Notes: generated by a model not told the origin, from the sequence alone. Counted from the first letter of the stretch, positions 1 to 9,797 are shown. The stretch: DNA of 64,000 nucleotides from an uncultured Lachnospiraceae bacterium (GCA_947626915.1 CANQUA010000005.1:1-64000), one strand, 5' to 3'. Translations and numbers: made by a program.

Positions 1-13
1 GCTGCTCAATGCG

Positions 14-901
14 GTGGATACGGCCACGGGACTGGTACTGGCGCAGCTTCCCATCCAGAACAAGGAATGCGAGATCAGCCAGATCCCGGAGCTGCTAAAA
101 CTGCTGGATATCCGGGGAAGCGTCATAACAACGGACGCAATCGGGACACAGACGTCCATTATGGAACAGATCCGGGGGCAGGGCGGCCATTTCCTGCTGA
201 TGGTAAAGAAGAACCAGCCGTTGAGTTATGAGGAGATCGTAAGACAGTTTGGGGAACTGGAAAAAGACAGGGAGCGGATGCGGAGAGAAGCGGCATATCG
301 TTCCCAATATCCCGAACTGATGGAAACGTATGATGAGGCGGCCAGTTTTGAAAAGAACAGGGACCGGTATGAATACCGGAAATATCAGGCCTGCAGCCAT
401 CCGGCCATCGTCAGCAGGACCAGGAAGGAGTGGCCGTTTCTTAAGAGTGTCGGCTGTGTCAGGCAGACAAGGATCCTGGTGATACGGGATGCGGATGGGA
501 CAGACATCACGCCGGATGAGGAGACATTCCGGGAAAAGGGGACATTCCGGCAGCCGAAGCCGGAAGCGGGAGACCATGAGAGGTCAGACATCCAGACCGT
601 GGGGCTGATATCGGACATGGAAATGACGGCGGAGGAGATGGGACGGTGCAGGCGGGAACACTGGACCGTGGAGAATCGCCTGCACCATGTCCTCGATGAC
701 ACCTTCCGAGAGGATCGTTCCCCGGCGAAAGGTTCAAAGAATAACCTGGCGCTCATCCGGAAGTTTGCCTATAACATTCTCCGGCTCGCCATGCTGCATC
801 TTTCCACAGAACGTCCGATGCCAGAGATGATGGATCTGTTTTCGGATGATGGGAAACTGTTGGAAAGATACCTCTTCAAAGGAATTGAGAGCTTCTATTG
901 A
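14..901 (+). mobile_element. ISAs1-family transposase (DDE), 5' part outside the window
   Basis: Translation has ISAs1-like motifs: VITTDAIGTQTSI, LMVKKNQ, HWTVENRLHHVLDDTFREDRS, NLALIRKFAYNILRL. ORF is open towards the window edge. Confidence 0.85.
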
Positions 902-1081
902 AGATAAGAAAAGAATACATGATTTTCAAAAAACTGTAAATAGGTTTTTGGGATGTTTTGCGCTTTTTTATGCTGGGGGAAAAGGGACTTAGGGTTGGAA
1001 GACTGCACTGGGCAAGGAAATGCTTTCTTTATCTTGTGCATGGGTTTCATGAAACAACCCTGGGAAATCTGTCTAAATAGC

Positions 1082-1110
1082 TTGACAGCGGCGAAGTCGT
1101 GTGATATGAT
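1082..1110 (+). promoter_or_regulatory. Sigma-A type promoter upstream of the mgtC-like gene
   Basis: TTGACA (1082-1087), 17-nt spacer, TATGAT (1105-1110). Confidence 0.7.
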
Positions 1111-1143
1111 GTAAGAAATCAATAGATTTGCCTGAGAGATGAG

Positions 1144-1197
1144 AGAGTAAGGTGATATTTGTGGAGAATTCCACAAAATTGCTTTACTCTTTTTTTA
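1144..1197 (+). terminator. Intrinsic terminator-like hairpin in the mgtC leader
   Basis: AGAGTAA...TTTGTGGA / TCCACAAA...TTACTCT imperfect stem followed by a T-run, about 35 nt after the predicted promoter and about 115 nt before the CDS. Confidence 0.6.
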
Positions 1198-1311
1198 TCC
1201 GGCAGCGGGGCCGGCGGCGGAAGAAATGGGAATAGTGAAACGGCAGGTGAACTGTTCTTTCGGCGGCGGAACCGTCCGGGGCTCTCGGGGGAAAGGAGAG
1301 GCAGGTATAGT

Positions 1312-2004
1312 ATGTTCAGAGGGGTATTGTCGGCCGCCGAAGGGTGGTCGACGGCGTCCATGGTGATGCGCATGGCCGCCGCGCTGATTGTCGGGGTCGT
1401 TGTAGGGATCGACCGCGGGATGAAGCGCAGGGGAGCCGGGGTCAAGACGCACGTGCTGGTATGTCTTGGCTCGGCTGTGGTGATGATGACCGGAGAGTAT
1501 CTTCACCTCAAATATCCGGGACACGCGGATATTTCCCGTATGGGCGCGCAGGTGATCAGCGGCGTCGGTTTCTTAGGGGTAGGGACGATCATCGTCACGG
1601 GGCGCAACCAGATACGCGGACTGACGACGGCGGCCGGACTCTGGGCCTGCGCTTGTCTGGGACTGGCCATTGGGATCGGGTATGTGGAAGGAGCTCTGGT
1701 CGCGTTCGGCATGGTGCTGATCACGCTGAAGCTTCTGACCAGGCTGGACGTCTGGGTACATAAGTATGCGAAGGTATTCGATCTCTATCTGGAATTCCCC
1801 AACAACAAGTGCGTGTCCCAGTTTGTGCAGGAGCTCCACCGGCGGGATCTGCGGATCGCCAGTTTTGAACTGGGCAAGAGCAAGATCAAGGGCGAAGGCC
1901 CCAACGCGATCATTTGCGTCGAGGTCCAGGACCGGAATAAGAAGGAAAAGGTTCTGGCAGACATCCGGTCCCTGCCGTACATTACGTACGTGGAGGAGCT
2001 GTAG
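1312..2004 (+). CDS. MgtC/SapB family membrane protein
   Basis: MgtC-like TM region (GIDRGMKRRGAGVKTHVLVCLGSA..., ISGVGFLGVGTIIVTGRNQIRGLTTAAGLWACACLGLAIG) and C-terminal ACT-like region. Start set at the ATG after the GGAGAG SD; the ORF track start at 1159 is an extension. Confidence 0.88.
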   Translation: MFRGVLSAAEGWSTASMVMRMAAALIVGVVVGIDRGMKRRGAGVKTHVLVCLGSAVVMMTGEYLHLKYPGHADISRMGAQVISGVGFLGVGTIIVTGRNQIRGLTTAAGLWACACLGLAIGIGYVEGALVAFGMVLITLKLLTRLDVWVHKYAKVFDLYLEFPNNKCVSQFVQELHRRDLRIASFELGKSKIKGEGPNAIICVEVQDRNKKEKVLADIRSLPYITYVEEL

Positions 2005-2081
2005 GGACAGAGCGGCGGACGAGAAAAGCCGCAAATGGCAGGTAACTGAAAACATCGGCATCGGAAACAAGGAGAGACAAA

Positions 2082-3536
2082 ATGAAAGAGTTGCAGTATG
2101 ACGTAGCGATCATAGGCGGCGGCGTGACCGGGGCGGCTATAGCCAGGGAGCTGTCCCGCTACAAATTGAAAATATGCCTGCTTGAAAGGACCGAAGATGT
2201 GTGCTCCGGTACTTCCAAGGCCAACAGCGCCATTGTCCATGCGGGTTTTGACGCGGCAGCAGGCTCCATGATGGCGAAAATGAACGTGGAAGGGAACCGG
2301 TTGATGGAGCAATTGTCGAAAGACCTGGATTTTCCTTTCCGCAGGAACGGGTCTCTGGTTCTGTGCTTTGCGGAGGAGGATATGCCGGGGCTGCATGAGC
2401 TTTATGTCAGAGGCGTGACGAACGGCGTGCCGGACTTGCGCATCATTACCGGCGATGAAGCCAGGGCCATGGAGCCCAATCTGACCGACGAGGTGGCGGC
2501 GGCCCTTTATGCGCCCACCGGCGGCATCGTCTGCCCCTTCAACATGACCATCGCATTGGCGGAGAACGCGGCGGACAACGGCGTGGAGTTTTGGTTCCTG
2601 AGCGAGGTGGAGGAAGTGAAGCCGGCCGGGGACGGCTATGAGCTGACGGTGAAGGGAAAAGAGACGGTTACGGCGAAGTATGTGGTCAATGCGGCCGGCG
2701 TTTACGCGGATAAATTCCATAACATGGTAAGCCGGGAGAAGATCACGATTACCCCGAGAAAGGGAGATTACTGCCTGCTGGATCAGGAAGCGGGCCATCA
2801 TGTGGACAAAACGATCTTCCAGCAGCCGGGCAAATACGGCAAGGGCGTGCTGGTGACGCCGACCGTTCACGGGAACCTGCTGATCGGTCCCACGGCCCGG
2901 GATATCGAGGACAAAGAGGGGACCTATACGACGGCGGAGGAGCTGGCGGAGGTTACGGCAAAATCCGCCCGCGGCGTGAAAAATATTCCTTACCGCCAGG
3001 TGATCACCTCCTTCTCGGGCCTGCGCGCCCACGAGGCGGGACATGAGTTCATTCTGGGAGAGGTAAAGGACGCGGAGGGCTTTTTCGACGCGGCGGGCAT
3101 CGAGTCGCCGGGACTTTCCAGCGCGCCGGCCATCGGCGTATATATGGCGGAAATGATCGCGGCCAGGGCAAAGGCGGAGAAGAAAGAAGATTTTATCGCC
3201 ACGCGGAAGGGAATCCCCCATGTGGCGGCCATGGACCGGGAGGAGAGGGCGGCCCTTCTGAAGGAGCGGCCTGATTACGGGACCATCGTCTGCCGCTGTG
3301 AGAATGTCAGCGAGGGCGAGATCGTAGACAGCATCCGCCGCACGCTGGGGGCCAGGTCTCTGGACGGAATCAAGCGAAGGGTACGCCAGGGAATGGGCCG
3401 CTGCCAGGCCGGTTTCTGCACGCCCAGGACCATGGAGATCCTGTCGCGGGAGACAGGCATACCGATGGAAGAGATCTGTAAAAACCAGCCGGGTTCTGAG
3501 ATGATCACCGGGAGAATGGAGGAGGTTCAGGGATGA
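2082..3536 (+). CDS. FAD-dependent oxidoreductase, GlpA-like (glycerol-3-phosphate dehydrogenase type) with C-terminal BFD-like [2Fe-2S] domain
   Basis: N-terminal DVAIIGGGVTGAAIARELSR; C-terminal CRCENVSEGEI...GMGRCQAGFCTPR. Confidence 0.88.
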   Translation: MKELQYDVAIIGGGVTGAAIARELSRYKLKICLLERTEDVCSGTSKANSAIVHAGFDAAAGSMMAKMNVEGNRLMEQLSKDLDFPFRRNGSLVLCFAEEDMPGLHELYVRGVTNGVPDLRIITGDEARAMEPNLTDEVAAALYAPTGGIVCPFNMTIALAENAADNGVEFWFLSEVEEVKPAGDGYELTVKGKETVTAKYVVNAAGVYADKFHNMVSREKITITPRKGDYCLLDQEAGHHVDKTIFQQPGKYGKGVLVTPTVHGNLLIGPTARDIEDKEGTYTTAEELAEVTAKSARGVKNIPYRQVITSFSGLRAHEAGHEFILGEVKDAEGFFDAAGIESPGLSSAPAIGVYMAEMIAARAKAEKKEDFIATRKGIPHVAAMDREERAALLKERPDYGTIVCRCENVSEGEIVDSIRRTLGARSLDGIKRRVRQGMGRCQAGFCTPRTMEILSRETGIPMEEICKNQPGSEMITGRMEEVQG

Positions 3537-4813
3537 CATATCATGATATTGTAATCATCGGCGGGGGTCCTGCGGGGCTTTCGGCTGCGGCCGCGGCAAG
3601 GAAGGCCGGCGTTCAGGACATACTGATCCTGGAAAGAGACAGCGTACTCGGCGGCATTTTAAACCAGTGCATCCATAATGGGTTCGGCCTCCATACATTT
3701 AAGGAAGAACTGACGGGACCGGAATATGCCGCCCGATACATCGCCATGGTGGAAGAGGAGAAGATTCCCTACAAGCTGAACACCATTGTGGCGGATATAA
3801 GCGGGAACCGGGAAGTGACCTATATTAACCGTGAGGAAGGTCTGGTGACGATCCAGGCGGGAGCGGTGATTCTGGCGATGGGATGCCGGGAGCGTCCGAG
3901 AGGGGCTCTGAATATCCCGGGCTACCGGCCGGCCGGCATTTATTCCGCGGGAACCGCCCAGCGCCTGATGAACATTGAAGGGTACCGCGTGGGAAATGAG
4001 GTGGTGATCCTGGGTTCCGGCGATATCGGTCTGATCATGGCCCGCCGTATGACCCTGGAAGGCGCCAAAGTGAAGGTAGTGGCGGAGCTGATGCCTTATT
4101 CCGGCGGCCTGAAACGAAATATTGTCCAGTGCCTCGACGATTACGGGATCCCGCTGAAGCTGAGCCATACGGTGGTGCAGATCCACGGCAAGGAGCGCCT
4201 GACCGGCGTGACCATTGCCGAGGTAGACGAAAACCGCGCGCCCATTCCCGGCACGGAGGAATATTATTCCTGCGATACGCTGCTGCTGAGCGTGGGATTG
4301 ATTCCGGAAAATGAGCTGTCCAAGGGCGCGGGCATTTCCATGAACCGCATCACGTCCGGCCCCAACGTGGATGACAAGCTGGAGACGGACGCCGAGGGGA
4401 TCTATGCCTGCGGCAACGTGCTCCATGTCCATGACCTGGTGGACTTCGTGTCCCAGGAAGCGGCCCTGGCGGGAACCAATGCGGCGGCCTACGTGAAGCG
4501 GACGAAAGAGAGCGTCCCGGCTTCGGAAGGCAAAGGGCATAAGGTGCCGCTGGCGGCCGAAAACGGCGTCCGCTATACGGTTCCCCAGACCCTGAACGTA
4601 GACGCCATGCAGGATACGGTGACTGTGCGTTTCCGGGTGGCCGACGTGTATAAGGACCGGTATATTTCCGTTTATTACGATGACAAACGGGTTTCGAAAA
4701 AGAAGAAAAAGGTCCTGGCTCCCGGTGAGATGGAACAGGTGGTTTTGAAGAAGAGCAGCTTCGCGGAATACCCGGATCTGAGAAAGATCACGATCTGCAC
4801 GGAGGTGGAATGA
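3533..4813 (+). CDS. NAD(P)/FAD-dependent oxidoreductase (pyridine nucleotide-disulfide oxidoreductase-like)
   Basis: DIVIIGGGPAGLSAAAAARKAG; second dinucleotide fold EVVILGSGDIGLIMARRM; overlaps the preceding stop codon. Confidence 0.88.
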   Translation: MTYHDIVIIGGGPAGLSAAAAARKAGVQDILILERDSVLGGILNQCIHNGFGLHTFKEELTGPEYAARYIAMVEEEKIPYKLNTIVADISGNREVTYINREEGLVTIQAGAVILAMGCRERPRGALNIPGYRPAGIYSAGTAQRLMNIEGYRVGNEVVILGSGDIGLIMARRMTLEGAKVKVVAELMPYSGGLKRNIVQCLDDYGIPLKLSHTVVQIHGKERLTGVTIAEVDENRAPIPGTEEYYSCDTLLLSVGLIPENELSKGAGISMNRITSGPNVDDKLETDAEGIYACGNVLHVHDLVDFVSQEAALAGTNAAAYVKRTKESVPASEGKGHKVPLAAENGVRYTVPQTLNVDAMQDTVTVRFRVADVYKDRYISVYYDDKRVSKKKKKVLAPGEMEQVVLKKSSFAEYPDLRKITICTEVE

Positions 4814-5175
4814 TGGAAGTAAGGAATCTGATTTGTATCGGCTGCCCCATGGGCTGTCCCCTCACCGTGACCATGGACGGCGAGAAAACCGACGTGACCG
4901 GCAATACCTGTCCGAGAGGCGCGGATTACGCCAGGAAAGAGGTCCTGAGTCCTACCAGGATCGTCACTTCCAGCATCCGCGTGACAGGCGGCGAGATCGC
5001 CAGAGTATCGGTCAAGACCAAAAGCGATATACCGAAGTCGAAAATTTTTGATGTGATGGCGGAAATCCGCGCGCAGAAAGCGGAGGCGCCCGTGCAGATG
5101 GGGCAGGTGCTGATCCGGGACTGCGCGGGAACCGGCGTGGATATCATTGCCACGAAGACCGTGGAGGTGGCGTAA
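4810..5175 (+). CDS. DUF1667 domain protein (putative Fe-S partner)
   Basis: LICIGCPMGCPLTV...NTCPRGADYARKEV four-Cys pattern typical of DUF1667; coupled to both flanking genes. Confidence 0.85.
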   Translation: MMEVRNLICIGCPMGCPLTVTMDGEKTDVTGNTCPRGADYARKEVLSPTRIVTSSIRVTGGEIARVSVKTKSDIPKSKIFDVMAEIRAQKAEAPVQMGQVLIRDCAGTGVDIIATKTVEVA

Positions 5176-6017
5176 TGCACGGTGTGACGGATACAGCCTG
5201 GAAAATGGATGTCCTTGAGCCGGTCCGGCTTTTCGTACTGGATATGGACGGGACCTTTTATCTGGGGGATAATCCGCTTCCCGGCGCCCAGGATTTTGTG
5301 GATTATGTCCAGGCAAACGGACGCAGGGTCCTGTTTTTTACCAACAATTCCAGCCGCTCCCCCAAGGTTTACATTGAGCGGCTGGCGAAAATGGGCTGCC
5401 GTATCGCCCGGGACCAGATTATGACCTCCGGCGACGTGACGATCGCTTTTCTGAAGGAGACTTATCCCGGGAAGACCATTTACCTGGTGGGCACGCCCGC
5501 GCTGGAGGAGAGCTTCCGCGAGGAGGGGATCCGTCTCTGGGAGAAAGGAGAGCCCAGGCCGGAGATCGTGGTCGTAGGCTTCGACACGACGCTGACCTAT
5601 GAGAAGCTGGAGCGGGCCTGCACCTTTATCCGCGAGGGTTCCCTGTTTCTGGCGACCCATCTGGATATCAACTGTCCCACGGCGGAGGGGTTTATCCCCG
5701 ACTGCGGTTCCTTCTGCGCGGCGATCACATTGTCCACCGGCGTCAAGCCAAGGTACCTGGGCAAGCCCTTCCGGGAGACGGTGGATATGGTGCTTCTGCA
5801 TACCGGCGAGGAGCGGGAGCGGGTCGCGTTTGTGGGCGACCGCCTCTACACGGATGTGGCGACCGGCGTCAATCACGGGGCCAGAGGATTCCTGGTCCTG
5901 TCCGGGGAGACTAAACTGGAGGATGTGGACCGGTCCGACGTAAAGCCGGACGCGATTTACGATTCTCTGGGAGAGATGAAAAAGCTCCTGGAGGCGAAGC
6001 TTACGAAGGAAGCGTGA
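5175..6017 (+). CDS. HAD-IIA family hydrolase (NagD-like phosphatase)
   Basis: LFVLDMDGTFYLGDNPLPGA, FFTNNSSRSP, VAFVGDRLYTDVATGVNHGARGFLVLSGET. An internal ATG near 5208 is an alternative start. Confidence 0.88.
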   Translation: MHGVTDTAWKMDVLEPVRLFVLDMDGTFYLGDNPLPGAQDFVDYVQANGRRVLFFTNNSSRSPKVYIERLAKMGCRIARDQIMTSGDVTIAFLKETYPGKTIYLVGTPALEESFREEGIRLWEKGEPRPEIVVVGFDTTLTYEKLERACTFIREGSLFLATHLDINCPTAEGFIPDCGSFCAAITLSTGVKPRYLGKPFRETVDMVLLHTGEERERVAFVGDRLYTDVATGVNHGARGFLVLSGETKLEDVDRSDVKPDAIYDSLGEMKKLLEAKLTKEA

Positions 6018-6059
6018 TCCGGACGGGCCAGCGGTTCGGCGGAAACGCGATCAAATAAA

Positions 6060-6104
6060 AGAGGGGAGAGACAGTGCGTCAGGCGTCTGCCTCTCCCTTT
6101 TTCT
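6060..6104. terminator. Terminator between convergent genes
   Basis: GGGGAGAGaCAG...CTGcCTCTCCCTTTTT stem with flanking A and T runs. Confidence 0.75.
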
Positions 6105-6117
6105 GTAAAAACGCAGG

Positions 6118-7890
6118 TCAGTTTACTTCTTCCAGCCCTATGCCGGGAACCGCCACGAGGGAGTAATTGGTGTGGTAGATCACAAAGCCGGGAGCGGCTC
6201 CGGCCACCTTGCGGATCTGTTTTTTCTGGATATAGTCGACCTCTACCTTCTCATTGTTCCGCCCCCTGGAGTAGTAGGCGGCCAGGGCCCCGGCTTCCTC
6301 GAAGGTGCGGTCCGGCAGCTGCCTCCCTTCGGCCTTTACGATGACGTGAGAGCCCGGGATGCCCTTTGCGTGGAACCACCAGTCGTTTCCGTCAGCCAGC
6401 TTGAACGTCAGTTCTTCATTCTGGTAATTATTCTTGCCCACGTAAATATGGAAGCCGTCGGAAGACAGGTAATGGAACGGTTTGCTGGTCACACGGACCT
6501 TTTTGCCGCCGGGACCGTGCCGCCGGATGTAGCCGTATTCGGTCAGTTCCTCCTTGATCTGGATCAGATCCTCTTCCTTCAGCGCGATCTCCAGGGAGGC
6601 GGCGATGGATTCCAGGTGGTCAATTTCTTTCCGGACGGTTTCCGTCAGCTCCGTCAGGGCCTCATAGGTGCGTTTCAGCTTGTTGTATTTATCGAAATAT
6701 TTCTGCGCATTCTCACGGGCCGTAAGCTGGGCGTCCAGCGGGATCCGGATCTCTTCATTGGTATAATAATTCAGGCATTTCAGCTCTTTTTCGCCGCCCT
6801 GCAGTTCATAGCCGTAGGTGTTCAGCAGTTCCCCGTACACCCTGTATTTGTCGCGCTTTTCCGTGTCGCGGAGCTGCTTTTCCTGCAGGTCCAGCTTTTT
6901 GTAATTGCGCTCCAGGGCGGTCTGGACGATCTTGCGCAGATCCGCCGATTTCTGGCGGATGCGGGCGGCGGCGTCGCGGGAGGCGTAGTAGGTCTCCAGC
7001 AGCCGGCTGACGGAATCGAAGGGCTGAACCTCGTATGTTTCCCCGCCCTGCGCGCCTTCCGGGGCCGGGCAGGCGGCGTAGCAGGTCAGGGGCACCGACG
7101 CAAATTCCACCGGTTCCCCGCGGCGGCGGATGATATTGGGCAGGAAACGTCCCTCCCGCACGTCGTCCATCATCCGCGCCAGCGTGTGGTACAGGTGCGT
7201 AAGTTCGGCGGCGGACAGATCGGAAGCGGGGCGGTCCCCGTCGATGGAGGCCAGGCAGCACAATTCCGTGCCGATGATGGGGCTTAACCCGGTCAGATTG
7301 GTATAGAGGGCCTTCTGAACGGGAGCGGGGCAGTGAAGCATCCGCTGTGCGAACGCTTCTTCCGTGACTTCCAGGGGATCGGCCTTTTCCACGGTCCGGG
7401 GGAGGAAATACTGCCGCCCCGGGAGTACCTCGCGGACGGAGCTGATCTGGGCCGACACATGCTTGATGCTGTCCAGGATCAGGCCGTCCTCCCGGCAGAA
7501 AATGATATTGCTGTGCTTGCCCATCAGTTCCACGATGAGCCGCTTGCGTTTGAGGTCGCCCATTTCGTCCAGATGTTCAATGGTAAATTCAATGACGCGC
7601 TCCAGGCCCGGCTGTCTCACGGACAGGATGCGGCCGCTGCCGATATGCTTGCGCAGCAGCATGCAGAAATTGGGCGCGGTCAGGGGGCCGGGCTTATTAT
7701 TGTCCGTGAAATAGACAAGCGGCAGGCTGGCGCTGGCCGACATCAGCACCCGGAAGGTGTCCTTATAATTTTTGATGGTGAAAAGAAGCTCGTCCTTTTC
7801 CGGCTGGGCGATCTTGGTGATTTTGGCGCCTTCCAGGCGTTCTTTTAAATCTCTGGTCAGATTTGCGATTACGATTCCGTCAAATGCCAT
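6118..7890 (-). CDS. rqcH: NFACT family protein, Rqc2/RqcH homolog
   Basis: MAFDGIVIANLTRDLKERLEGAKITKIAQPEKDELLFTIKN; C-terminal NFACT-R region DWWFHAKGIPGSHVIVK, KKQIRKVAGAAPGFVIYHTNYSL. Confidence 0.93.
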   Translation of the reverse strand: MAFDGIVIANLTRDLKERLEGAKITKIAQPEKDELLFTIKNYKDTFRVLMSASASLPLVYFTDNNKPGPLTAPNFCMLLRKHIGSGRILSVRQPGLERVIEFTIEHLDEMGDLKRKRLIVELMGKHSNIIFCREDGLILDSIKHVSAQISSVREVLPGRQYFLPRTVEKADPLEVTEEAFAQRMLHCPAPVQKALYTNLTGLSPIIGTELCCLASIDGDRPASDLSAAELTHLYHTLARMMDDVREGRFLPNIIRRRGEPVEFASVPLTCYAACPAPEGAQGGETYEVQPFDSVSRLLETYYASRDAAARIRQKSADLRKIVQTALERNYKKLDLQEKQLRDTEKRDKYRVYGELLNTYGYELQGGEKELKCLNYYTNEEIRIPLDAQLTARENAQKYFDKYNKLKRTYEALTELTETVRKEIDHLESIAASLEIALKEEDLIQIKEELTEYGYIRRHGPGGKKVRVTSKPFHYLSSDGFHIYVGKNNYQNEELTFKLADGNDWWFHAKGIPGSHVIVKAEGRQLPDRTFEEAGALAAYYSRGRNNEKVEVDYIQKKQIRKVAGAAPGFVIYHTNYSLVAVPGIGLEEVN

Positions 7891-8046
7891 GTTCGGTTCC
7901 TTTCTGTATCATCGGTCTTTATGCTGCATGGATGTCCTGATCGGTCGGGAAGTTCTCAGGATAGGATTATAGCACAGAAACGGGAAGAAAGCCACGACTG
8001 TTTTTGGCGCGGAAGGGAATTGGCTCCCGGGGCGCAAATTGTAACC

Positions 8047-8134
8047 GTTCAGCCGTGCTGTTCGCAAAGCCGCGCTTACGCGCTTTCCGCCGCTGCGCGG
8101 CTGTTTTTGTTCATAAAATGGCAGCTGGCTGAAC
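8047..8134. repeat. Palindromic intergenic element, copy A
   Basis: Core 8061-8122 is 54/62 identical (counted by eye) to 37157-37218; outer arms GTTCAGCC-gt-GCTG / CAGC-t-GGCTGAAC. Confidence 0.8.
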
Positions 8135-8169
8135 TGTTGGTGCAAATTCAGGAAAACTTTTTTCAGTCA

Positions 8170-8198
8170 TTGACTTGCCAATTCATTTGGCTTATAAT
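8170..8198 (+). promoter_or_regulatory. Sigma-A type promoter for yicC
   Basis: TTGACT, 17-nt spacer, TATAAT (8193-8198). Confidence 0.7.
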
Positions 8199-8232
8199 GG
8201 AAACTATCTATGAGGAAAGAGAGGCCCCGCAG

Positions 8233-9111
8233 ATGATCAAGAGCATGACAGGCTTCGGCAGAAGCGAGAAGGTCACGGATCAGTATAAGATCTCCGTGGA
8301 GATCAAATCCGTCAATCACCGTTATCTGGACCTGAGCATCAAGATGCCGAAACGGTTTAATTACTTTGAGGCCGCCCTCCGTAATTTGCTGAAAAATGAT
8401 ATCCAGCGCGGCAAGGTGGACGTGTATATCACGTACGAGGATTACACGTCGCAGACGATGAAGCTGAAATACGACGCCCGCCTGGCCGCTGAGTATATGG
8501 AATATTTTGGAAAAATGAAGGAGCAGTTCGGTCTGGCCGACGATATCACCGTGTCCCGTCTGGCCCGTATGCCGGAGGTGCTGACCATGGAGGAGACGCC
8601 GGAGGACGAGGAGTCCATGTGGAAGCTTCTGTCGGGCACGATGGAGGAAGCAGTGCGCGCGTTTGTCGATACCCGCATCCGGGAAGGCGAGCATCTGAAA
8701 AAGGATCTGACCGGCAAGCTGGACGAGATGCTTCGGCTGGTGGAAGAGATCGAGCAGCGGTCGCCGTCCATCGTGGAGGAGTACCGGGCCAGGCTGACGG
8801 AGAAAGTCAGGGAGCTTCTGGCGGGAAGCGCCGTCGACGAGGCGCGGATCGTTACGGAGACGACGATTTTCGCGGATAAGATCTGCGTGGATGAGGAGAC
8901 TGTGCGCCTGCGCAGCCACATTGACAATACGAAGAAAGAGCTGGAGGCGGGCGGCAGCGTAGGGCGGAAGCTGGACTTTATCGCGCAGGAGATGAACCGG
9001 GAGGCCAATACGATCCTTTCCAAGGCCAACGACCTGGAGATTTCCGGCAAGGCTATCGCGCTGAAGACCGGCATTGAGAAAGTGCGGGAGCAGATACAGA
9101 ACATCGAATAA
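8233..9111 (+). CDS. yicC: YicC/YloC family endoribonuclease
   Basis: MIKSMTGFGRSE...SVNHRYLDLSIKMP; C-terminal KLDFIAQEMNREANTILSKAND. Start corrected from the ORF track. Confidence 0.93.
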   Translation: MIKSMTGFGRSEKVTDQYKISVEIKSVNHRYLDLSIKMPKRFNYFEAALRNLLKNDIQRGKVDVYITYEDYTSQTMKLKYDARLAAEYMEYFGKMKEQFGLADDITVSRLARMPEVLTMEETPEDEESMWKLLSGTMEEAVRAFVDTRIREGEHLKKDLTGKLDEMLRLVEEIEQRSPSIVEEYRARLTEKVRELLAGSAVDEARIVTETTIFADKICVDEETVRLRSHIDNTKKELEAGGSVGRKLDFIAQEMNREANTILSKANDLEISGKAIALKTGIEKVREQIQNIE

Positions 9112-9131
9112 CGCCGGACAGGAGAGAGCAT

Positions 9132-9749
9132 ATGGGCAAGCAGGGAATTTTGGCGGTAGTTTCGGGATTTTCCGGGGCAGGAAAGGGTACTCTGATGAAA
9201 GAGCTTCTGGCGCGTTATGACAATTACGCGCTGTCTGTCTCCGCCACGACCAGGCCCCCCAGAGAGGGCGAACAGGACGGAAGAGAGTATTTTTTCCTTT
9301 CGGAGGAAGAATTTGTGCAGCTGATCGATACGGACCAGCTGCTGGAGCATGCGATTTATGTGAATCACCGTTACGGAACGCCGAGGGGGTATGTGACGGA
9401 GCAGCTGCAGGCAGGCCGGGACGTGATCCTGGAGATCGATATCCAGGGCGCGCGGAGGGTGAAACAGCAGTTTCCGGAGGCTCTTTTGCTGTTCGTATCG
9501 GCTCCCAGCGTGGAGGAACTGAAACGCCGGCTGGCGGGACGGGGGTCCGAGAGCGGGGAGGTCATTCAGGCCAGGCTGGAGCGGGCCAGGGAGGAAGCCA
9601 AGGGAATGGACGGCTACGACTACCTGCTGATCAACGACGATCTGGACGCCTGCGTGGAGGAGATGCACCGGATCATACAGGCGCAGCACGCCAGGCTGTC
9701 CCAGAACCGGGAGTTCGTGGAGCATATCCGCAAAACATTGGGTATTTAG
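9132..9749 (+). CDS. gmk: Guanylate kinase
   Basis: SGFSGAGKGTLMKELL, SVSATTRPPREGEQDGREYFFL, LEIDIQGARRVK. Confidence 0.96.
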   Translation: MGKQGILAVVSGFSGAGKGTLMKELLARYDNYALSVSATTRPPREGEQDGREYFFLSEEEFVQLIDTDQLLEHAIYVNHRYGTPRGYVTEQLQAGRDVILEIDIQGARRVKQQFPEALLLFVSAPSVEELKRRLAGRGSESGEVIQARLERAREEAKGMDGYDYLLINDDLDACVEEMHRIIQAQHARLSQNREFVEHIRKTLGI

Positions 9750-9797
9750 TATGTTCAGCATATATTTATGCGCGCATGAAAGAGAGGAGCATTGCTT

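Noticed and set aside
1110-1200. M-box Mg2+ riboswitch upstream of mgtC
   Set aside because: Leader is too short before the terminator and lacks recognisable M-box conserved blocks. Only a generic attenuator is claimed.
1785-3539. 584-aa minus-strand ORF
   Set aside because: Antisense to a clear GlpA-like flavoprotein; translation is Arg/His/Leu-rich without domain motifs.
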